The position numbers and the translations under genes are program-made. From positions 3,361,501 through 3,425,500 of the forward strand of contig OZ014425.1 of NCBI GenBank assembly GCA_963965975.1: a stretch of 64,000 nt of DNA, read 5' to 3'. The stretch comes from Xestospongia bergquistia (taxonomy: Eukaryota > Porifera > Demospongiae > Haplosclerida > Petrosiidae). Shown in pieces: positions 12,601 through 24,792 of the stretch (positions are counted from its first letter, which is position 1; each line of letters opens with the position of its first letter). A model generated the notes under the pieces. The model saw only the letters and a list, made by a program, of their open reading frames with translations, searched no databases and was not told the origin of the DNA.

Positions 12601-14467
12601 TATATAGTTTTGTAAGAGGGTTTTAAGTATTAAAAATTTAGTAATCAATAATGAGTTCTATGTGTGAAAAACAGCTGATACTGTTTTGATAGCAACTACT
12701 ACTACAGATAGCAAATAGAATATTAACTCAAGTAATATATCAATGTATCTTTAATGTACTTACGATACAAATCTTTTTATAAATGCAATGTAGTCCACTT
12801 CACTTGTGCGGGGCTTAAATTGAATACAAGTTTTGTTCATCCAAATATTCATGGCATCTTGAAGTTTTTTTGTCTCATATTCATCTAAGAAAGATCAATA
12901 TGCACTTTAAAATTCCATTAATTAATATTCTATAGATAAGAGTTGTCACAAAGTGAGGGGAGGTTCTATGAAGGAGATATGTTTATATGAAAGTGCTGAT
13001 GCAAGTAAAAGCAAGCCATATGTTCCCCATATTCATCGTTTATCTTAATAGTGTTTGTGTATGGCATACACATGCATGGCTTGTACACACATAATATGCA
13101 CATACAAGATAATACGATTACAACAACAACTGTTTGTTTGAAGGCTGGGTCTAGGGAGATAAAAGAGGGCACTACTGTCAAATAATAGTACTTGTTTGGA
13201 CAACTGTGATTACCAGCTGGTGTTTTTAAGTGAAGCAAAGAGTAAAGGGGATGGCCGTGGGAAACCTCAAGTGGAGTACTCATTTATATCAGCGGTACTT
13301 AATGGTCTATAGCTGCAGTATCAAAGCTAGACTACGCAAGAATGCTGTTCTTAGTTGTGGTATCACGCACCCTCCACAATCAAATATGTATCAACATTGA
13401 CATGAGAATTTTTTCCAAGCAAACAATAGTACAAGATAATGTCATGTATATCACTATACAATAATATGACCACTATAATTATAATATTGTACAATACAAC
13501 TATTTTGATGATCATAGCAACAGCTATGTTACAGTCCAAACACACATGCATCCATTGTCCACATGTCTATGTCTAATAATGTCATTGATTATAAATCTCT
13601 TAAACATTGTCTATAAGTGACTAATGTCTGTTTTGGTGAAGTACAAATAAGATGATGTGTTGAGTCTACTTGAGCTACTAAACTCATAAGTTGTCTAAAT
13701 TAATGATACCACGTTGGGCAAACAGAACATAAACAGAGGTGTATACTTTACATGTATATCAATGACCTCAAGTAGAGTAGAGTAGTAGTACATGTACTTA
13801 TATGCTCTTGATATATATATAAAGTGTAAGCTGTAAAGTTCTTGTCACAACTTAATCTAGCTTTAGAGTGAGTATCGAGCCATGTGGTAATTGCTATAGT
13901 GGAATGTTGTAACACATTTGTATAGTCTTGTACTGTAAAAACATACATATTATACTAATATTATGTACATATTGGTACATACATACAAACAACATACTAT
14001 ATACAACATACACATGTACATACATACATACGTATGTACAAGCATACACATATATATATATTACATATGTACATACATACATATATATATATTACATATG
14101 TACATACACACATATATATATATATTACATATGTACATACATACACATGTATTACCTATATACGTAGCGATCACAATAATACGACTTACTATAATTACTA
14201 ATGAAGGTGTAAGGGACAATAGCCTTTTTCCATATCCTTTCTCTTATACGTGTAACAGCTCTTTTATTGCTTCTTGAATCAGACACACACACTTCATTGA
14301 AATGATCCTTTTCTAGTATTGTTTAAGTAATGTATATTTATGTCCATATTATTATACCACACTTTACCCTTACCTTCATCAAGGTTGTTACTTAGTGGAA
14401 TTTCTGTAGTGTAGTTCAGTAGTAGTAAGAGTATAGTACTAATCACAAAATAATGATCAGTTACCAT
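9683..14467 (-). CDS. Astacin-type zinc metalloprotease with Cys-rich C-terminal domain (model incomplete)
   Basis: Exons I can support: 12764-12884, 12054-12460, 10380-10874 and 9683-10197, plus a likely signal-peptide exon 14374-14467 (MVTDHYFVISTILLLLL). The 12054-12460 exon holds the zinc site HELGHVLGLWHEH followed by TRPDR, which is the astacin HExxHxxGxxHExxR signature, and the Met-turn SIMHYPLNAFS. After the catalytic domain comes a Ser/Thr/Gln-rich linker of about 165 residues, probably O-glycosylated, and a Cys-rich domain of about 170 residues. That domain is also found in the head-to-head paralogue at 15754-17697. The paralogue's 180-base exon (propeptide plus the WPDGIVYF start of the mature enzyme) has no counterpart that I can find between 12884 and 14374. 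Either it has diverged beyond recognition, lies elsewhere, or this copy is damaged. A secreted endopeptidase is the expected role; the substrate is unknown. Confidence 0.7.
10875..12053 (-). other. Intron of the minus-strand astacin gene
   Basis: A 1.18-kb intron separates the catalytic exon from the Ser/Thr-rich linker exon. It is AT-rich and I see no coding exon, RNA gene or clear repeat in it. Confidence 0.55.
12571..12606. repeat. AT-rich palindrome
   Basis: Arms of about 16 bases, (AT)n followed by TTACATA on the left and TATGTAA followed by (AT)n on the right, flank a 3-base centre TTA. It can fold as a perfect hairpin. It sits in an intron of the minus-strand astacin gene and looks like simple-sequence DNA rather than a terminator. 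Confidence 0.7.
12885..14373 (-). other. Large intron region of the minus-strand astacin gene
   Basis: A 1.49-kb interval lies between the presumed signal-peptide exon and the first recognised catalytic exon. The propeptide exon should be here but I could not find it. Open frames at 13363-13551 and 13748-13948 show no astacin motifs. The upper part holds the AT/ACAT simple repeat described separately. Confidence 0.5.
13965..14155. repeat. Tandem simple repeat (TACA / TATA rich)
   Basis: The block mixes ACATACAT and ATATAT runs. From about 14030 it resolves into three to four copies of a unit of roughly 36 bases built as GTACATACATACA, (TA)n and TTACATAT. Copies differ in the length of the (TA)n run, so it is probably length-variable between individuals. 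Confidence 0.8.
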
Positions 14468-15753
14468 GTTGGACAATTAATATATTAAAATAGTTCCACT
14501 GAGAAACAGCTTAGATTTTTGGCCCAATGTCAGGTCTGTTGCAAGTAGCTAATTAAAAGCAATTAGCAACAGTATCGAAAGTTTCTTCAGCTAGCTGGAT
14601 ATGGCTTGCCTTGCATTATCTAAAAAGAGCTTGCATGGCCTCCTCTTGCAAATGTATATACTTATACATCATTTGTAGTCCCTCCCACTATGAATAATAA
14701 TCAAAATTAATAATATTATTATTATATTCAACTCCACCTCAATATTTATCAATATGACAATTTAACATATCAATAAATATTGTTTATTGTATAGATGGAA
14801 TATACCAAAACGTTGTCAACAAAGATAGACGAGAAAAGAACTAATACTAGTACTAGTAAATTTCAATGTAAGTATATTTCCTGTATTCATGTTAACAGAA
14901 TACAGTTATGTGTTAAGTTAGGCAAAACACTAAAACTGAGTCAACTCAGTTTAATGTCATCTTTACTAAGTAAGTCAGCATACAACAGGATAAACATCCT
15001 AAAATGATGAGGATGTTTGCATCATTTTCTTATTTTATAACTAACATCCCCTTCCAAGTGATAAAACTTGGCAAGTCATTGAGACTACTGTGACATGTAG
15101 ACATATTGTGCTTCCTGTGACAGTCATGTTTATGAAACTGGACTTCTATCCGGGATTGAAAGACTCAATATTAACATAATAATTGAAGAATAAGAATAAT
15201 AGTGAAGTCTTAGACATTTTGACTTGTCAGTACACTGTTGCCAGCCCTCAGACTATCAGAATACAAGTGGAAAAATAAACAGAGCCAGTATGCATCTGAT
15301 TACATGGCTGCTCGAAATTTTTCATTTGTAGATTAATTATTATAGACAACAAAATATGTACCACCAGACATTTGTCTACTCAGGGACACTTCATATAATA
15401 ATTGTATGTGGGTGGAGCTCGTTTACAGCGAAAGTATAACAAACCAGCTGTAAATACAGAGGTAAGTCTCGATAATGCAACTTGAAAAGCGGTGTCAATA
15501 TCGCATAGACTATAATCATAATGGTTTTATTAATTTGCTGCTACTTGCCCTAGTTTCCTGGTTGTGCTAGTCTTAATTGTCTGCAAACACTATTGGAAGG
15601 AAGTCGGAAACCTTACAAGACAATTTTAGCGACCTTGAAAAGCAGCAGTCAGTCCAGTCAGCGTCAATATAAGAATTTGTAAGTGCTGTGCAGATTCAAG
15701 TTGAGACTTATATATATTACTGACAGTTGTATATAATATTTGTCGAGTTCACT
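14468..15753. other. Intergenic region between the head-to-head astacin genes
   Basis: There are 1.29 kb between the two start codons. It should contain both promoters. A short open frame from 14795 has no recognisable features, and I see no RNA gene. The sequence is AT-rich with no obvious mobile element. Confidence 0.5.
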
Positions 15754-17697
15754 ATGGCGTACTGGTATCGCTTCTTCGTCTGCATAATGACTCTGAACTT
15801 ATTAGCCTCTTGTCTGCCAATCCTAGACCAACAGCTAATCATAACAAAGAAGAAACTGAAATCAAAACATAAAGGTATATAAATGTATATATATATATTT
15901 ATAATTATATAATTATTATAATATTGTAGCTGTAACTATCATTGTATATATTGCATGTTTATTATTATGACTATTGTTTTTTAGGGGAAGAAGGTGATTT
16001 CTTTGAGGGAGATATAAGGTTGATTGATGTTAGTGAAGCAGAAAAACGTGATGTAATAATGCAAGAATTAGCAGTAAAAGGTCTAAAGAAAGCCAGTCCA
16101 TCTGATGTCAGCGGCAACCTTTGGCCAGATGGTATAGTCTATTTTGCATATGATGATAATATATGTAAGTTAGATGTTTATTAAGTAAAACTTATCACTA
16201 CATTTATTCGTATAGACCCTGAATATAAAAGTACCTTTGCACAAGCAATCGATATTTTCCAAGAGAAAACGTGTTTAGACTTTCAGAACATAGATTTAAT
16301 TGATGATAATGTGACATCTTATTTGAATTTCACAGATACATTTGGGTAAGAAATGATACATAGCAATTTTATCATGTTATTTATATTGTGAGTTTATTAT
16401 TTAAATTTTCATTCATTTGTTTAGGTGTTCTAGTTATATTGGAAGAACAGGAAAAATGCAAGAAGTTTCCATCACATCAAATTGTGACAGTATTGGTCAT
16501 GCCATACATGAGATTGGCCATGCAGTTGGTCTTTGGCATGAACACACACGTACAGATAGAAACAATTATGTTAAAATTATTTGGGATAATATTGAATCTA
16601 GTAACCGTCATAACTTCTACATTTACTCTCATCCCAATGTTCCAAACGACATTGCTTATGATTTCGAAAGTGTCATGCACTACAAAAACAATGCTTTTTC
16701 AATTGACAAAGTGTCTAAAAAGACAATTGAAATTATATCTAAAAATAAGCCAGACTGCTTACGAGAGAAGATGGGTCAAAGGGTAGGCCTTAGCTTCAGA
16801 GATGCTTTAAAACTGAACAGAATGTACAACTGTACAGGTATGCTGTATTAGTCATTATTATAAATTTATCATGTTTCCTTTTCAAACATAGAAAAGTTAG
16901 AGCTGCAGAAAAACGAAACTGATCCATGCCCACTACCAAGCCCAACAACGACTCCTACTCCAGCTCCAACATCAATGTTGCCAATCTCAAGTGTAATACC
17001 TAGTCCCACACCAGCAGCACCTGGTTGTAAAATCAAAAAAGCATTAAAATCAGGTGAGATACCTTAACATCGTGTTTTAAGTTGTGGACAGAAATTTGTT
17101 GCCAAAAGCGACAACTTTGATTGTATTTCTTTTTTCTTTTTTGCAGGGGAAACTGGGGAAGCTATCAGTTTTCCTTTTCATCAACAAAGTTCATTATATT
17201 TGGGATGTCCCTCAAATTGTTTACAAAGTCATTGCAATGTTTCATACAAAGACATATTTCGTGTAGTGTCGTGTCTACAGGAGTATTTTTATGTATATCT
17301 GGTATCTAACCGAAAGAACAGATACATCAAGAGTGGTGACACTATTGCTTTCAAGTCATTGAAAAGAGAAGACCATTGGATAGACTGTAGTCGTGGCAAC
17401 TGCACCTTAACAAAATGTGATAGCAACTCAAAGAAGAATGATATCACAAACTTTACAAGAGATATCTGTAACCAACACCAATTTAAAATATATGCTGTTG
17501 GTAAGGAAGATGGAAAGCGAATAAAGAGTAAAGAAGATCTTGTGTACTTTAAATTTTCAACCAAATATCTTAATTGTTTGGGTAAACAGTGTAGATTAAT
17601 ATCAGAAGGCAGTGATAATGAAGGCTTAGTCTCTGGTGCATCTGGTATAATGAGTGAAAGGCAGTATTTTGCTATAGAAAAACCTTGTTTATTATAG
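15754..17697 (+). CDS. Secreted astacin-type zinc metalloprotease with Cys-rich C-terminal domain
   Basis: Six exons (15754-15874, 15985-16164, 16216-16345, 16425-16837, 16892-17053, 17147-17697) total 1557 bases, giving 518 aa. Exon 1 is a signal peptide (MAYWYRFFVCIMTLNLLAS). Exon 2 is a propeptide with an acidic FFEGDI motif, then NLWPDGIVYF, the usual beginning of a mature astacin. The zinc site is HEIGHAVGLWHEH with TRTDR after it, and the Met-turn is SVMHYKNNAFS. The catalytic domain closes with LNRMYNCTG. A Pro/Thr-rich linker (PSPTTTPTPAPTS) leads to a Cys-rich domain of about 185 residues carrying two similar lobes, YIKSGDTIAFKS and RIKSKEDLVYFKF, each followed by a cysteine cluster. 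The same C-terminal domain is in the divergent neighbour. All catalytic residues are intact, so this copy looks active. The role of the C-terminal domain is unknown; binding to matrix or glycans is only a guess. Confidence 0.9.
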
Positions 17698-20600
17698 TTC
17701 TAATATTTCTATAGTGTAATTCCATATAAATTGTAAATCAAGATCCATGTCTTAATGACCACAATCTCTTCAATTGTTTACAGACACAATTTATATTATT
17801 TGTGTATATTATTTTCATTAGTAACTGTCTTCATTATATATGACAATAATGTACTTACTATTATTATTAGTTTTATTATGTATGATATAATTTGTAAAAA
17901 ATATAGCTATATTATATTATATAATATTATGTGTGTGTATATAATTATAATGTACTAAACTTCTTGTAGTAATCTGATATTTGGTCTGACATGTAGATCA
18001 ACAAACTTTATAGTGCTGACTAAGCAGCAGTGCACGATGACCAAGTGAATTGGGTGGATAAAGTTGTTGTTATAGTCTTATACCAAATATGCCTTGATGT
18101 GTATAACTTAACACAGTATATATGTCTAGCTTAAAATCACCTAATATTAAGCTAATCGGCATAGTTTCTCACTATGTATAGTGTCTCACTGTGTACTACG
18201 TGGGGAGTCATATTATAGTGATAACATATACTCTAAAGCCAGCTGTCAATTAAATAAATAAAAAGTAATACTATCAAAACTATTTAATCCACATATAATT
18301 ATATATGTGTATATATGAAATGAATGATCTAATAAATTACAGAGTCTGTGTGGGTGGGTATTTCCTGGCAAATAGCACACAGCCATTCAGCTACACAGCT
18401 AAGGAAGTTGTTTGTGAACACTCCTCTGGGCATAAATACATTATTTACGGAGATATGTTAATAATGCATGCCAAATTAAAAAGTACCTACGCCCATAATA
18501 TCCAGTTTTAGTCAAGAGTTACTCATGCAATCATTACGTAGACAATAACAATTATGGAGATATAGTTAACTCATTTACCAATAGTCAAGGCATTCTTTAT
18601 GAAACTACCTGAGTTTGGATACAATGTGGACAAACAACAATGAGAAACTATGCAATATATTATTAGACAAAGCCTTAATCTTATTGTCATGTCAGGAACA
18701 ATAGGATATAACAAAAGCTAAATGATTATTTAATTTGTACTCCTCCATTTGATGTTGATAAATGCTGACAATACGTATATTCTAAAAGGTATTAAGTTGG
18801 GATAGGATCCTTAAAAGGCTCATTTAAACATACCAGACATATCTATTATTTTGTTTATGTATCAGTCTTTTTCGACAGACAGTGTGGCGCTACCAGTTAA
18901 GAAAACAGAAGCACTAACTTGGTATGTAGGTATGCATCCATTTATGTACATTGACAACATCTGGCCAAGATAAGGTAATAATTCTATGTTTAGAATTGAC
19001 GATGAAAACAGTAAATTTAAATTGCTGAGTCTTATACAAATTGAAGTTATATATCATTTATCAAATGTAACGTATGTATACACACACACATTCTATTTAT
19101 ATACAAACAATTATTAGACTCAAAAACTGCTAGCATTTAATAGGAAATGTAGTGAATGCTTTCTAATTCAATAATCATTATAATGTTGTGGTCACGATAC
19201 CATAACTGTCATTCCAAGAATATTGCCAATCTACTAAGAATCTTGTCAAAGGATATAATGTACTCTTATCCATAAAATAGCAAATTTAAGACAAGAGGGC
19301 TCATAATAAAATTAGACTTGTAATTATCAGTAATTCTATTGTGTAAATCAAAAAACATGCTGGGAATGTCACCACCTAACAATGAGTCTGAGCTGTATCC
19401 ACTAATGTGAAAGTGGCACACACCAAAGGGAAGGTAGCATGTACACAAGGATTGTGAGAAAACTATGTACAAATATTATTATAAAGAGATGGGTGTTACT
19501 AATTTGGTTACTGACATAAACTTACTTCATAAATGATATGCTCTCATCCATGAAATATATGGCATAAAATGAATATTTTAAGAGTTATATCACAGTCTGC
19601 TTCCTGTATGATGGTTTCCTTTAGTCCATCATTAGCCATGTTACATATTAGATAATATCATGTCAAGGATATTGTATTCCAAAATGACCTCACATATTGA
19701 TTAAACACACTAATAGTGATTCGATATGACCTTCTACCACATGATCAGGTAGACAAGCTTCATTTCATTTTATTCTTGAGACTTTGCTATTGCTTGGCAG
19801 CTTATTGTAAATGTGCATTTAATTGTCATACGTAAATCTCCTACATAACTTTGTTTGGTATACTCAATCCATTTTTAGTAGCAATTTTTGTAACACTACC
19901 CACTCAACCGTACTATTATCGGTCTTCACACACCCACTTCAATTAGGAACAAAAACAATGAGCTGTACAATATCCCATATCATGTACTTACTGTGTGGGT
20001 GTGCTTATGTAAACCAGTCATCGTGAGCTGCCATAGTGATGATATTCAATTTATGTGAGTAACAAACGTTGAGAATCAGCATTGAAGCATAGAAAAATGC
20101 CACACTAAACAGTATCTTTCTCAATAGAATACACACATAGAATTTTGTCTATTACTTGGCTAACATTGATCATACACGGAAAAACTAGACAATGTAAATA
20201 CAATGATATAAACACTTATTAATTGGTTTAAGGAATACTCACTCCGAACACCTGCATATAGTGTTGAGATTACACAGGAAATGTTATTGAGTTAAACAGT
20301 GATTACACTTGTTACCTTCAAAGGATGTGTTGTGTCCTTCAATTCCCTAGTCCTTATACTTTAGTGATAGGTGGGAACAATAAGAATGTCAGAACTACAG
20401 ATAATTAAAAGGGTGGTGATATCTCATATTGCACTAGAGTAGCATATCAAAGACGTAAAAACATATCAGATTATTAGAGTGTATCTCTGGATGTGTAATA
20501 AATTTAAAGTCTCAGAGCAACAGGGGAGTGACTCCACAGACTAATTGCACCACCAGCTGTTCTAATGCATTTTCAGTTCTGTCTCAAATATACAACTTTG

Positions 20601-20824
20601 TGGTGATGGTAACTAATCCACAAAGCCACATCCTTTAGGTGGAGCATACACACTTATTTCAAGTGGTAAAATATGTACTCAGTCACTCATTATATGAATG
20701 TCTTACTCTTAACACTGAAGACTTTAACTGAATTAAGTATTAATAGATAGATCAAGGAAACAACTTATAATACAACCCATAATATATTACATGACAAAGA
20801 CAGAATGTTTTGTACTATTAAGAG
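17698..20824. other. Gene-poor intergenic region, 3.1 kb
   Basis: This lies between the stop of the plus-strand astacin and the stop of TIMM17. It is AT-rich. Open frames of 60-70 codons (such as 18305-18511, 19266-19472 and 19823-20026) lack splice-linked partners or recognisable motifs. I see no tRNA, no coding exon and no intact transposon. It is the longest gene-free stretch of the window. Confidence 0.5.
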
Positions 20825-23800
20825 CTAAGAAGGATAGTTTCTAGCATTATTATGGGTGAGCTGAGCTGGATCTGGTACTTGTGGCATTACTGTGTGTAAG
20901 AACAAGGAAGGAATATAACATTGATAACATATAGTCTATTGCCAACCTGGTTTAAATTGGTCAGCAGCTGCTCTGTTAATGGCAATACCAACTCCTTCGA
21001 TTAGAGCCAAGATCAAACCACCTGCACATTAAATCATCACATAATTTAACTTAATTTAAATTATTTATACAATAAGTAATTATGTTATAAGAACACACCA
21101 GAGACATTCCTATAATGTTTATATCAATTACAGTTACTTAAATTTAAAATAAATTGTAACAACTACACATAATCATAAATCATAACAATAAACCGTTCAA
21201 GCTCAAAGCGTCAAGTCACAGCCGATGAACAAACAAATATAATTATAGTGTCGTATACTCAATGATATCATGTCACAAGTATGTTCTACCTCCTTAAGCT
21301 ATAACATTGATCGAGTGTCCACAAAAGAATACTCCATACAATGTCCTGTTTGTCACTTGAGTTGTGTACTGGGTTACTACTATATTACATCTGTCAAATT
21401 AATGGCAATAACTTCAAATATGACTAACTAATGTAAGTAGCGCCTCACTGTCGTATCCTGCACCCACACAAGTCATGCCACCTAGATCTTCAATAGAATT
21501 AAATGCTTTATGTCATGCGGAGGTGTACTCACTAGTTAAAGATACTATAATAGCAGTTAAGAAAGCAGTCACACAATAAGTGTAATTGATAGGTCTTTCT
21601 CAGTACTACTAGCAGGACATGGTTATACAACAGGCAATACTCCCCCCCTTCAACAATAAATGACATAACAAAGAACTCAAGAAACCTATAAATACAGCTG
21701 CTAAGTAACGAAACCCAGTTAGGCATAACACATGACAAAGTAGGATGAGAAAATGTGAATAGGCGAGCCACAATGGGTAGGATTATCAGATATTAAACAT
21801 CTGTTAAATCTCCTTCAACTAAAACCACAAAATTCAAGTCATGCTTACACAAAGCAATAAAATTGTGGCAGGACATGGGATAGGGACTTACACCTGTTAA
21901 TAACACCACATGGTCACATATTACCGACTAGTAACCAAGGGGATGTTCTCTTACAGACTGCTAATTCAATATAATATGTTATTTTCAACTGATAGGCTTC
22001 TCCAAATAACTATTCTCTAAATAATTATTCAATAGTTTATTCAGTAGACCACCCTTGACGTCAAACACTGTTTAGTTATTACAACTTGATGACCTCTGAT
22101 TATTGTAATAATAAATTACCTGCTATGGCTGCTCCAAGTGATGTTTTAAGCCCACCTGTAATGTAAGATAACAGGAATTAAACCAAGTTATGATAACATT
22201 CCTTCTAGTAGTTTTGGTCTGCCTATGTAAGGTATACATCTAGTGTGTATGTATGTGTGTGTGCATAATGTGTTATTTGTGCTGTAAAATATAACTATCA
22301 AAAAGGAACATGAATTTAGTTACATCAACAGAAGTCCAATGTCAATAAATGTATTATACTATTACCATATCTAATATTCTGTGACAATAAATGTTAAATG
22401 TTACTATCTAAAGGATAATTTTAAAAAGAATCAGCTATGGAAACATGAATTATGATACTTGTTTATAACTGACCTCTGGCAGCCAGTATAGCACCAGTCA
22501 TGGCTCCACTGCCTATTGAGTTCCAGGGATCTTCTTTGTCTCTAACAGCAATAAGTGCACAATCAAGTGTTGAATATAGACCACCCCAAACAGCAAAGTT
22601 TCCTAGAGAAACAACAAACCATACAAGAAGTGTATAATATATTCTCACTATGTTAGAATACAACAATTACTGCATTGTTGTATTGTCAATTAATGTGTGT
22701 ACTAATAGTTACTACCCAATATGTAAGTTAATGCTCATGATAGTTACCTCCTAAAACAGGTGCTCTGGCCTTAACTGCTGAAATGCTTCCCCACAGTTTG
22801 TTTCCCTAAAAAAAGTTTAAGATGTATTGTGTGTGTGTGTTGATTATAACTCCACTGTCTCAATAAAGTCTGGGCAATTGGGCAATTATCACGTGATGAT
22901 ATTGATATTATGGGAAGTGGTAAGATACACCTGATCATAACATTACAAGGAAACATACAGGTGGTGAGTTCTTGTATCCTTTCCAGAATGAAAACAACCC
23001 TCCTCCAATGCACCCCATTGCAAATGCTCCACCACAATCTTCTAGAATACGCCATGGACTAAAATAGACAAGAGCTCATAATAACTGTTCAACCATTTTA
23101 CTTAAAGTAATATACAATAAGCTAAAATATAATTGTATTTATAATTTTACTATGTACTATAGAACTACTATGGTACTAACTGATAGGAAGCCATATAATT
23201 AATATTGTTATCATTGGCAATGATAAAAGCTTATAACAAAAGTCTAAAGAAGAGGTATTATAACATGTGTGTAATGTAAGAAAACATGGATGAGAGAAGA
23301 TTACATCATGCTGTAAAACTTGACCTATATGATACATGGTAAGTCAATAATCACTAGAGTACAATTAGTACCAGTAGTAATCAATTAGTCGATATCATGT
23401 AGAGGTTATGTAGATATGGAGTTAAACACTTATTCTGTATATATCATTGCCACTATCTTTGAGAACAAAGATCTATAAGTTATAATAGATCTTTGTAATA
23501 CTGATATCATAAACAATTATATGTGTAAAAAATAGATCTATAGCAAATTGTAGTTTGAAGTTTAAACTATCAGTCATTGTCCAGAAACAAACTCTGTAAA
23601 TTTGTTTATTGAGATTGCCCTGGGCCATCCACTAACGATATTCATTGGAGTTAATTTCTACAGTTGTAGCAATGTCTATAATGATTTATAGATATACTTT
23701 ATAATTAGATGGTGTCTACTGTCTAGGGTGTCAGCAAAAAATGCCATACTTTGATGGTACTATACCCTAGACCCTAACATAGAAATATATTACACATTGA

Positions 23801-24685
23801 TTTAGCGTTAAAGTATAGTGTTCCGGTTTACTAGCATTCTAGACACTATTATGAGATATAATATTTCTGATGTATTCAACAAAAGTTTTGGCAGTCTGGT
23901 GATGCCAACTCTTGGCAAGGCAAAACTGTAGTTTTGGACACTCTCAGTATAAATACAGTTTTACTCTCAAATTTGAGGTTATCATTAGAACATTCATTTA
24001 AAAAAGATAATCACATAAGTATATTATATTTCAAAAGGCTCAATCTCATGTGCCAATAGTGTATGTAGCCATTACCCTTCCTAGAATATTGGAGTACACA
24101 AATCTAAAGGTAGCAATCAGTTGGCTGAGGAATCAAGTCTGATTAGCCAAGACTACAATTTATTTAGTTCATAAACAAATATATTAGAAATGCACTCTGT
24201 AGCATTTTGATACATTGACCTTTTGGGAGTTGACATTTTGACATCATGGGAATAACATTATAGGAGTTGACATTTTGACATCATGAGAACTGACATTACA
24301 AGAGTTGACATAAATTGTTTTCTTAGTCACAACATCTATAATCACCACTATTGATATGATCTGAACCATTCTAGATTAAATAAATGATGTATACCTTACA
24401 CAATTAACTTAAATGGTGCTAACTATATAGTTAATTACAGAGTGGGAAATTCTGGGGAAAGCTCTTCCTTTTTGGCTATCTATAGCCTTTATAGGTACAT
24501 TCACGTGTTCATGTAAAGCAATTAGAGGTATTGCAGAACAGGAAGAGGTTAATACCCATGAGAATAGTTTAAAAGCAATAGGATATTGTACTATTAGATA
24601 AAATTAGGGTAAGTGACGTCTTTACGTAGTGGTTGGCAAACAATTAAGTCATCCCTTACCAAGGTTCTCTTTGAAAGTCCTCCAT
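20825..24685 (-). CDS. TIMM17: Mitochondrial import inner membrane translocase subunit Tim17
   Basis: Seven exons (24660-24685, 22959-23058, 22748-22805, 22474-22602, 22120-22155, 20947-21021, 20825-20889) total 489 bases, giving 162 aa. The 26-base first exon encodes MEDFQREP and splices so that the joined sequence reads [19 protein letters not shown], the conserved Tim17 start. Further family blocks are [39 protein letters not shown] and [15 protein letters not shown]. Four hydrophobic segments with GxxxG-like spacing are present, as expected for the Tim17/22/23 fold. Tim17 works with Tim23 in the TIM23 complex to pass presequence-bearing proteins across or into the inner mitochondrial membrane. 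The gene is unusual here only for its 1.6-kb first intron. Its start codon lies 107 bases from that of the RAD18-like gene on the other strand. Confidence 0.95.
23465..23496. repeat. Short inverted repeat
   Basis: Two perfect 12-base arms (ACAAAGATCTAT and its reverse complement) flank an 8-base spacer. It lies inside the TIMM17 first intron. It may be the core of an old miniature element, but I see no target-site duplication that proves this. Confidence 0.7.
24075..24320. repeat. Dispersed repeat with internal tandem units, copy A
   Basis: The block opens with CCTAGAATATTGGAGTACAC and continues to CATTTTGATACATTGACC. It then has about three tandem units of GTTGACATTTTGACATCATG type, each near 38 bases. 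A related opening (CCTAGAACATTGGAGTACAC) with CATTTTGATACAT downstream recurs at 25876-26010. Similar tandem units occur in inverted sense at 25550-25700. No coding capacity is visible, so it would be a non-autonomous element or local duplication. Confidence 0.55.
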
Positions 24686-24792
24686 ACTAGTCAGCACAAA
24701 ATAATTACAGGACAAATACACATGTAGGCGTGGTAAAAGAGCACATGTAGAGGGCGGTGCCTACTAAACTATAATTTTAACCTCTACAGATC
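24686..24792. promoter_or_regulatory. Compact divergent promoter, TIMM17 / RAD18-like
   Basis: Only 107 bases separate the two start codons, so both 5' UTRs and the core promoters must be very short or overlapping. No TATA box at a convincing spacing is visible for either direction. Confidence 0.45.

Larger units (their letters stand above)
23059..24659 (-). other. First intron of TIMM17
   Basis: A 1.6-kb intron, far longer than its neighbours. It holds a short perfect hairpin (23465-23496), a second inverted pair GTCTAGGGT / ACCCTAGAC at 23721-23729 and 23764-23772, and a repeat block from about 24075 that is shared with the large intron of the RAD18-like gene. I see no exon in it. Confidence 0.55.

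Noticed and set aside
13748..13948. Possible exon of the minus-strand astacin with a good acceptor
   Set aside because: The translation has no propeptide or WPDG motif, runs into simple repeat and lacks a convincing donor in phase.
13928..14277. Open frames across the TACA/TATA repeat
   Set aside because: The Tyr/Ile/His-rich translations are products of the repeat unit, not of a gene.
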